DNA of 64,000 nucleotides. Source: Actinacidiphila oryziradicis (GTDB taxonomy: Bacteria; Actinomycetota; Actinomycetes; Streptomycetales; Streptomycetaceae). The notes under the pieces are model-generated. The model made no database searches and was not told the origin of the DNA. It saw only the letters and a list, made by a program, of their open reading frames with translations. Position numbers and translations under genes: made by a program. The DNA lies in contig NZ_SUMC01000022.1 in assembly GCF_005047355.1 (NCBI RefSeq), forward strand, positions 62,001-126,000, written 5' to 3'. Below are positions 59,095 through 64,000 of this stretch, piece after piece (within the stretch, counting starts at the first letter, position 1; every line of letters begins with the position of its first letter).

Positions 59095-59529
59095 CTACCT
59101 GAGCCGCGCCACCCGCCAGAAGGCGAGCAGCGCCAGTAGCACGGTAACCGCGATGTAGAGGGCGACGAACCGCCAGTCGGGGCGCTGGCCGGAGCCCCGG
59201 GGGGGCAGTCCGGGCCAGGTGTAGCCGACCCGGCGGGCGGCCATGATGCCCCAGCCGGCTGAGCAGCAGCAGAGCAGCAGCCCCAGCATGGCGATGACCG
59301 GGCCGCCGTCGCCGAACTCGAAGGCCAGCGGGAAGGCGAACATCAGCGAGCCGACGGTGGCCAGGGCGACAATCGGTGCGATCTGCCAGATCCGCAGGCG
59401 GCGCTGCGGTCGCAGCTCGAGGAACGACTGCTCTTCCTCGGCGTCCTCATCCAGCGGCCCGTCGACAACCAGGCTGTCGGGCTGGTCATCGGCACGGCCG
59501 CGGCCATGGTCACGAGGGCCGGCTTCCAT
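59095..59529 (-). CDS. Small membrane protein, unknown function
   Basis: A protein of about 144 residues with a charged N-terminal part (MEAGPRDHGRGRADDQPDSL ... EEEQSFLEL) and three hydrophobic segments (IVALATVGSLMFAFPLAF, VIAMLGLLLCCCSAGWGIMA, FVALYIAVTVLLALLAFW). It is conserved next to miaA and dapF in streptomycetes by my recollection, but has no known role. The ATG at 59527-59529 is preceded by GGGAGG ten bases away. A CCC run (three cysteines) sits in the second segment. Confidence 0.75.
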   Translation of the reverse strand: MEAGPRDHGRGRADDQPDSLVVDGPLDEDAEEEQSFLELRPQRRLRIWQIAPIVALATVGSLMFAFPLAFEFGDGGPVIAMLGLLLCCCSAGWGIMAARRVGYTWPGLPPRGSGQRPDWRFVALYIAVTVLLALLAFWRVARLR

Positions 59530-59634
59530 CGCCACGCGCCCTCCCAGACATCCGACACCATAGCTCGATGCTCGATGATGGCACGCCGTTGGCAGCGTCA
59601 AGCGCTGCTGAGACGTCCCGATGCCATCACGTGA

Positions 59635-60558
59635 TCAGGCTGTGACCGCATCTTCGAGCAACCCCAGAGCCTGTTCGGTGAGTTCCCGGCCGCGCGCCGT
59701 GAGCCAGTGCACGCGCTGGTCGCGGCGGAACCACGAGTCCTGGCGGCGCGCGAAGCGTTTGGTGGCGCGTACGGTCTCAGCACGCGCCTCCGCCTCCCCG
59801 TACTCCCCCGCCAACGCGGCGAGCACCTGCTGGTAGCCCAGCGCCCGCGAAGCGGTGCGGCCGTCGCGCAGTCCGACCGCCTCCAGGGCACGTACCTCTC
59901 CGACCAGCCCCGCCTCCCACATACGGTCGACACGCAGCGCGATCCGCTCATCGAGCTCGGGGCGGGGGACGTCAACACCTATCTGCACGGTGTCATAGAC
60001 CGCGCCCTTCGGCTGCGCGTCAGGCAGATTGGCGGTGAAGGGCCGCCCCGTGATCTCCACGACCTCCAGGGCACGGACGATCCGGCGGCCATTGCTCGGC
60101 AGGATCGCCCGGGCGGCCTCGGGGTCCACGGCGGCGAGCCGGGCGTGCAGCGGTCCCGACCCGTGCGAGTCGAGCTCCGTCTCCAGCCGGGCCCGTACGT
60201 CCGGGTCGGTGCCCGGGAAGTCCAGGGCGTCGATCGCGGCGCGCACGTAGAGCCCCGACCCCCCGACGAGTACCGGCGGGCGCCCTTCGGCATGCAGCCT
60301 GTCGATCTCCGCGCGGGCGAGCCGCTGGTACTCGGCGACACTGGCGGCCTCGGTGACATCCCAGATGTCGAGCAGGTGGTGCGGGACGCCCTGCCGCTCG
60401 CAGGACGACAATTTGGCGGTGCCGATGTCCATGCCCCGGTAGAGCTGCATGGAGTCGGCGTTGACCACCTCGCCGTTCAGGGCCTGGGCAAGCGCGACGC
60501 CCAGGTCGGACTTGCCGGCCGCAGTGGGGCCGACGACGGCGATGACAGTTTTTTTCAC
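59635..60558 (-). CDS. miaA: tRNA dimethylallyltransferase
   Basis: A 307-residue MiaA. The P-loop is in VVGPTAAGKSDLGVALAQ; NADSMQLYRGMDIGTAK and VPHHLLDIWDVTE are diagnostic, as is LVGGSGLYVRAAIDAL. It transfers a dimethylallyl group to A37 of tRNAs reading UNN codons, the substrate for MiaB. The GTG at 60556-60558 follows GGGAG at nine bases; the open frame continues upstream in another gene's antisense. It belongs to a leftward group that also holds miaB. Confidence 0.95.
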   Translation of the reverse strand: MKKTVIAVVGPTAAGKSDLGVALAQALNGEVVNADSMQLYRGMDIGTAKLSSCERQGVPHHLLDIWDVTEAASVAEYQRLARAEIDRLHAEGRPPVLVGGSGLYVRAAIDALDFPGTDPDVRARLETELDSHGSGPLHARLAAVDPEAARAILPSNGRRIVRALEVVEITGRPFTANLPDAQPKGAVYDTVQIGVDVPRPELDERIALRVDRMWEAGLVGEVRALEAVGLRDGRTASRALGYQQVLAALAGEYGEAEARAETVRATKRFARRQDSWFRRDQRVHWLTARGRELTEQALGLLEDAVTA

Positions 60559-60652
60559 GTGCACAGTCTCCCAAACCCGGAGGTGCCCCTCGATCGGGCG
60601 ACGTGGCATGGCCCGGACCGGATCGTTCGTCCGAATCGCCCGCAGCGGGTCC

Positions 60653-61351
60653 TCAGGACCAGGCCGCCACGAAGTAGCCGACCCCGTACGGAGCCTCCTC
60701 GTACAGCAGCCGACCACCGAGTCCCGCGCCCTCCGCCGCCCCCGCGAGGACCTGCCAGGGGGCGCGGCCCCCGGCCTGCAGTTCGGCGGCGAGCCGGTCG
60801 TCCAGCCCTGCCAGGGCCGCGGTGTCGGCGTCCGCCAGCGCCGCCGTGACGGCCGCGTCGAAGCTCTCCGCCCGCTCGTCGAGATAGCCGGGCGCCTTGA
60901 CCGTGCGGCAGGCGCTGCCGTCGCCCATGACCAGCAGCACAACGCGGTCGGCGAGTTCGGCCAGACCGCGGCCGAGGCCGAGCATGCGGTCCGCGGGCGC
61001 GTCCGCCGGTACGGCGCACGCGTGGAGCGGCGCGGCCACCTGTGTGCGGCCCAGCAGCCAGGCCGCCACCGTAAGCGACGACACCAGCGGCGGCCCGGCC
61101 ACGCCGCCCGTGCCCAGAAGTACGTCCAGCGGCACGCCGTACTCGCGCAGCGAACCCGCCCCGCCGCCCTCCCACATCCGGGCCTGCGCCCCGGCTCCCA
61201 CGACGACCAGCAGGTCCGGCCGGGACGCCGCGAGTACGCCGATGGCATCGGCGCAGGCGGCTCGCAGCGGGTCCAGCTCCGGCGCGGCACCGACCGCCAC
61301 CTCGGGAACGATAAGCGGGGGGCACGGGCAGACGGCAGCGGCGACCAGCAT
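60653..61351 (-). CDS. Class III extradiol dioxygenase-fold (LigB-like) protein
   Basis: A 232-residue protein with the opening MLVAAAVCPCPPLIVPEVAV and the VLLVMGDGSACRTVKAPGYL segment of class III extradiol dioxygenase B-like domains. The usual metal-binding histidines of true dioxygenases are not obvious (a Cys/Pro-rich start replaces them), so catalysis is doubtful. It is conserved between miaA and miaB in streptomycetes, but no function is assigned. The start is an ATG at 61349-61351. Confidence 0.75.
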   Translation of the reverse strand: MLVAAAVCPCPPLIVPEVAVGAAPELDPLRAACADAIGVLAASRPDLLVVVGAGAQARMWEGGGAGSLREYGVPLDVLLGTGGVAGPPLVSSLTVAAWLLGRTQVAAPLHACAVPADAPADRMLGLGRGLAELADRVVLLVMGDGSACRTVKAPGYLDERAESFDAAVTAALADADTAALAGLDDRLAAELQAGGRAPWQVLAGAAEGAGLGGRLLYEEAPYGVGYFVAAWS

Positions 61352-61402
61352 GATCGCAGCCTATCGCTGCGCCGAGCGGCGGCGGTGCCCAGCGGCCGGG
61401 GG

Positions 61403-61759
61403 CTACGAGGACGCGTATCCGGGCGGGACCTCGTCATACGGTCCGCCGGCCGACAACGGCGTGGCCTGCGCCGCCGCGCTCGGGTCCTTGCTGTCCCAAA
61501 CGAGCTCGGCTGCGGTGAAGCGGCAGTGGTAGGTACTGGTCATACCCCTGTTGATCATCAGATAGCCGTCCCCGTCCCGGTACAGCCAGCTGCGCCGGAC
61601 GCTGAGCGGATGCCTCGGCTTGTAGTACACGGCATGTCGGCGCAGCTCCTCCATGGCTTCCTCGTGCGTCCCCTCGAAATGCCCGAGCATCTCCGCTTCC
61701 CAGCGTCTATTGTCCCCGCTGCCTTCCGTCTCCTCGACGAACAGCCCCCACGTGGCCAT
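61403..61759 (-). CDS. Conserved small hypothetical protein
   Basis: A protein of 118 residues with an antiparallel-looking sequence: MATWGLFVEETEGSGDNRRW, GHFEGTHEEAMEELRRHAV, PLSVRRSWLYRDGDGYLMIN, YHCRFTAAELVWDS. No signal peptide or membrane segment. The ATG at 61757-61759 has GGGGAGAGGGA upstream. It lies 31 bases downstream of the miaB stop on the same strand and is probably co-transcribed. I know no function. Confidence 0.75.
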   Translation of the reverse strand: MATWGLFVEETEGSGDNRRWEAEMLGHFEGTHEEAMEELRRHAVYYKPRHPLSVRRSWLYRDGDGYLMINRGMTSTYHCRFTAAELVWDSKDPSAAAQATPLSAGGPYDEVPPGYASS

Positions 61760-61790
61760 GCTGATCCCTCTCCCCAACCTTCCTGAATGG

Positions 61791-63290
61791 TCAGTCGCAG
61801 CCACAGCCCGAGGCTGCCGCCGCCACCGGAGCCGGCGCGCCGATCGTCGGCAGGCCCAGCATCACGCCGGCAGGCTTCACCGCAGGCGCGGCGTTACGCG
61901 ACTCCCAGGCGTCACCCGCACGGGTGCGCCGTACGGCGAGTGCGGGCTTCTCGGCGAGGAGGTGGTGCGGGGCAGCATAGGTGATCTCCACCGTCACCAC
62001 GTCTCCCGGCCGGACCGGCTCCCCGGGCTTCTCGAAGTGCACCAGGCGGTTGTCGGGGGCGCGGCCGGACAGCCGGTGGGTCGCGTCATCCTTGCGGCCC
62101 TCCCCCTCGGCGACAAGCAGCTCCACGACACGCCCGACCTGCTTCTTGTTCTCCTCCCAGGAGATCTGCTCCTGGAGGGCGACCAGCCGCTCGTAACGCG
62201 CCTGTACGACCGCCTTGGGGATCTGCCCGCCCATGTCGGCGGCCGGGGTGCCCGGCCGCTTGGAGTACTGGAAGGTGAATGCCTGCGCGAAGCGGGCCTC
62301 GCGCACCACATGCATGGTCTGCTCGAAGTCGCTCTCGGTCTCCCCGGGGAAACCCACGATGATGTCGGTGGAAATGGCGGCGTCGGGCATGGCCGCGCGC
62401 ACCTTCGCGATGATCCCGAGGTAGCGGTCCTGCCGGTAGGAGCGGCGCATCGCCTTCAGCACCGCGTCCGAGCCGGATTGCAACGGCATGTGCAGTTGCG
62501 GCATCGCATTGGGCGTCTCGGCCATCGCCGCGATCACATCGTCGGTGAAGTCGCGCGGATGCGGGGAGGTGAAGCGCACCCGCTCAAGGCCCTCGATCTT
62601 CCCGCAGGCCCGCAGCAGCTTGCTGAACGCCTCGCGGTCGCCGATGTCCGACCCGTACGCATTGACATTCTGCCCGAGCAGCGTGATCTCGCTGACGCCC
62701 TCGGCGACCAGCGCCTCGATCTCCGCCAGGATGTCGCCGGGCCGCCGGTCCTTCTCCTTGCCACGCAGCGCGGGCACGATGCAGAAAGTGCAGGTGTTGT
62801 TGCAGCCGACCGAGACCGACACCCATGCCGCGTACGCCGACTCGCGCCGGGTCGGCAGCGTTGAGGGGAACGCCTCCAGTGACTCGGCGATCTCGACCTG
62901 CGCCTCTTCCGCGATCCGGGCCCGCTCCAGCAGCACGGGCAGGCTGCCGATGTTGTGGGTGCCGAAGACGACATCCACCCAGGGAGCCCGCTTGACGATC
63001 GTGTCGCGGTCCTTCTGGGCCAGGCAGCCGCCGACGGCGATCTGCATGCCGGGCCGCTCCGCCTTCTTCGGGGCGAGCTGGCCCAGATTCCCGTAGAGCC
63101 GGTTGTCTGCGTTCTCCCGCACCGCACAGGTGTTGAAGACGACGACATCCGCCCCGTCGACCCCCTTGGGCGCGCGGACATAGCCGGCGTCCTCCAGGAG
63201 GCCGGACAGCCGCTCGGAGTCGTGGACATTCATCTGGCACCCGTAGGTGCGGATCTCGTAGCTTCGATTAAGGGCGTCCTGCGCGGTCAT
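61791..63290 (-). CDS. miaB: tRNA-2-methylthio-N6-dimethylallyladenosine synthase
   Basis: A 499-residue MiaB. An N-terminal MTTase/UPF0004 domain (EIRTYGCQMNVHDSERLSGL, AVGGCLAQKDRD) is followed by the radical-SAM core with the CxxxCxxC cluster site (GCNNTCTFCIVP) and a TRAM domain near residues 380-445. The second Fe-S cluster cysteines are in CQMN, FNTCAVREN and GGCL. The C-terminus ends in a CGCD tail. It adds methylthio to i6A37. The start ATG (63288-63290) overlaps the stop of a serine integrase by four bases (ATGA), and no good independent Shine-Dalgarno is seen. Confidence 0.94.
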   Translation of the reverse strand: MTAQDALNRSYEIRTYGCQMNVHDSERLSGLLEDAGYVRAPKGVDGADVVVFNTCAVRENADNRLYGNLGQLAPKKAERPGMQIAVGGCLAQKDRDTIVKRAPWVDVVFGTHNIGSLPVLLERARIAEEAQVEIAESLEAFPSTLPTRRESAYAAWVSVSVGCNNTCTFCIVPALRGKEKDRRPGDILAEIEALVAEGVSEITLLGQNVNAYGSDIGDREAFSKLLRACGKIEGLERVRFTSPHPRDFTDDVIAAMAETPNAMPQLHMPLQSGSDAVLKAMRRSYRQDRYLGIIAKVRAAMPDAAISTDIIVGFPGETESDFEQTMHVVREARFAQAFTFQYSKRPGTPAADMGGQIPKAVVQARYERLVALQEQISWEENKKQVGRVVELLVAEGEGRKDDATHRLSGRAPDNRLVHFEKPGEPVRPGDVVTVEITYAAPHHLLAEKPALAVRRTRAGDAWESRNAAPAVKPAGVMLGLPTIGAPAPVAAAASGCGCD

Positions 63291-64000
63291 GCACCTAGGG
63301 TAGGCGGTAGCCTGGGTATCTCCCGACCCTGGAGCCTCTCCGGGCCCGGAGCCATCAGGATCTGGGTCTCGCCCTGGCTCGAGGCTCCGCCCTGACCCGA
63401 CTTGGGACGATAGGCCACGACCGTGAACACGCCGTCTATGAGCAGTCGCCGACGTTCCGGCCAGTCGGACCGCTCCCAGAGTTGGGCGTAGGTCTCGCCA
63501 GTCCCGACCATGCGCCACTCGTCAGCACGCTGCGGAAGTGCCGCCAGCCGCCTCCTGCGTTCCCGCAACTTGGCCATGCGCGACAAGTAGGCCCGTTCGT
63601 CCTCGTCGTCCCAGTCGTCCGCGGCGTCCTTCTCGTTGGTGAGCCGCTGAACGGCATCTCGGACCTGGGCAAGCTCCGCCGTGTGATCTTCACCGGGGAT
63701 GAGCACTTTCCGCTCCACCTCCAGCTCTCCAAGGATCGTCGGCCAACAGACGTAGGCCGACACCAGGGCTTCCAGGTAATCAGCCTTGATCGCCGCTGCG
63801 TCGCACTGCTTCTTGTTGGACCGCTCGCACCGGTAGTAGCGGTACCTCTTGGGTCCGGACTTCAGTTTCTGCGTGACCTGCCACAGGTGGTACTTGGCGC
63901 CGCAGTCGCACCAGGCGACATCCAGGAGCGGGGCCGCGCCCTCAGTGCGGGTACGAGTCTTCTTCTCCATGACCGACTGGAGCCGCGCCCACTCCGAGTC
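63287..64000 (-). CDS. Large serine recombinase (integrase), C-terminal part, cut by window edge
   Basis: At least 237 residues of the C-terminal half of a large serine integrase. The zinc ribbon is seen as VAWCDCGAKYHLW with its second cysteine group in YYRCERSNKKQCDA, followed by a long charged coiled-coil stretch (AQVRDAVQRLTNEKD, ERAYLSRMAKLRERRRRL) and a final REIPRLPPTLGA. The frame is open to the window edge, so the catalytic N-terminus is outside to the right. Its stop codon lies within the miaB start codon, so the attachment site is likely in or next to the miaB 5' end. The rest of the element must continue to the right. Confidence 0.85.
   Translation of the reverse strand, partial: DSEWARLQSVMEKKTRTRTEGAAPLLDVAWCDCGAKYHLWQVTQKLKSGPKRYRYYRCERSNKKQCDAAAIKADYLEALVSAYVCWPTILGELEVERKVLIPGEDHTAELAQVRDAVQRLTNEKDAADDWDDEDERAYLSRMAKLRERRRRLAALPQRADEWRMVGTGETYAQLWERSDWPERRRLLIDGVFTVVAYRPKSGQGGASSQGETQILMAPGPERLQGREIPRLPPTLGA

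Noticed and set aside
1..64000. CRISPR arrays, tRNA or rRNA genes
   Set aside because: No repeat-spacer arrays and no cloverleaf-like or rRNA sequence seen by eye; a covariance-model scan would be needed to exclude a tRNA fully.

Overview
The window is a chromosomal core segment of a Streptomyces or a very close relative. DNA is very GC-rich, with long antisense open frames behind most genes. Recognisable markers include the principal sigma factor hrdB beside the sporulation regulator whiH, parE, rnhB, the nrdR-nrdJ pair facing lexA, a DinG-type helicase, hflX, a RelA/SpoT homologue (rshA), dapF, miaA and miaB. From general knowledge this order matches the S. coelicolor SCO5787-SCO5822 neighbourhood read backwards, with local insertions.

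Layout. 0-6 kb: an SDR fragment, a ribose-type ABC sugar importer (permease, lipoprotein, dual ATPase) and a DUF485/sodium-solute symporter pair. 6-25 kb: parE, a small zinc-ribbon protein, a secreted trypsin-like protease, hrdB, whiH, an ABC-like fusion with a decayed ATPase domain, a Nudix/winged-helix protein, a glycogen-debranching-like protein, a prolyl-aminopeptidase-like hydrolase, a DUF4192 protein, a RecQ helicase with a phosphoribosyltransferase-like tail, two poorly known genes and rnhB. 25-27 kb: a TetR/MFS efflux pair sharing an intergenic region with two matching palindromes. 27-32 kb: an accessory strip with a DUF4173-like remnant, a frameshifted ADP-ribosylglycohydrolase, a histidine phosphatase, a DUF4937-like protein, a TerD protein, an IS630-type transposase stub and a methyltransferase. 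31.9-37.8 kb: a gap-free four-gene recombinase operon (458, 618, 742 and 176 aa) just downstream of nrdJ. 38-45 kb: nrdJ, nrdR, lexA and the helicase. 45-51 kb: an NRPS-independent siderophore operon (aminotransferase, two IucA/IucC synthetases, GNAT acyltransferase). 51-63 kb: a serine-protease lipoprotein, hflX, an M1 peptidase, rshA, dapF, miaA, three small genes and miaB. The right edge holds the C-terminal part of a large serine integrase whose stop codon overlaps the miaB start.

How the parts act together. nrdR represses its operon through two NrdR boxes 31 bp apart, and lexA has a promoter followed directly by an SOS box. Two mobile units use conserved genes as landing sites: the recombinase quartet appears to sit at the nrdJ stop codon, and the serine integrase element at the miaB start. 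The siderophore operon lacks any hydroxylase, decarboxylase, transporter or visible iron box, so its product is not predictable from this window.

The most novel material is the recombinase quartet with two catalytically divergent members, the integrase-miaB junction, the incomplete siderophore operon, the RecQ-PRTase fusion and the ABC protein with a ruined P-loop. All functional calls come from reading translated sequence and remembered family motifs; no database search was run.
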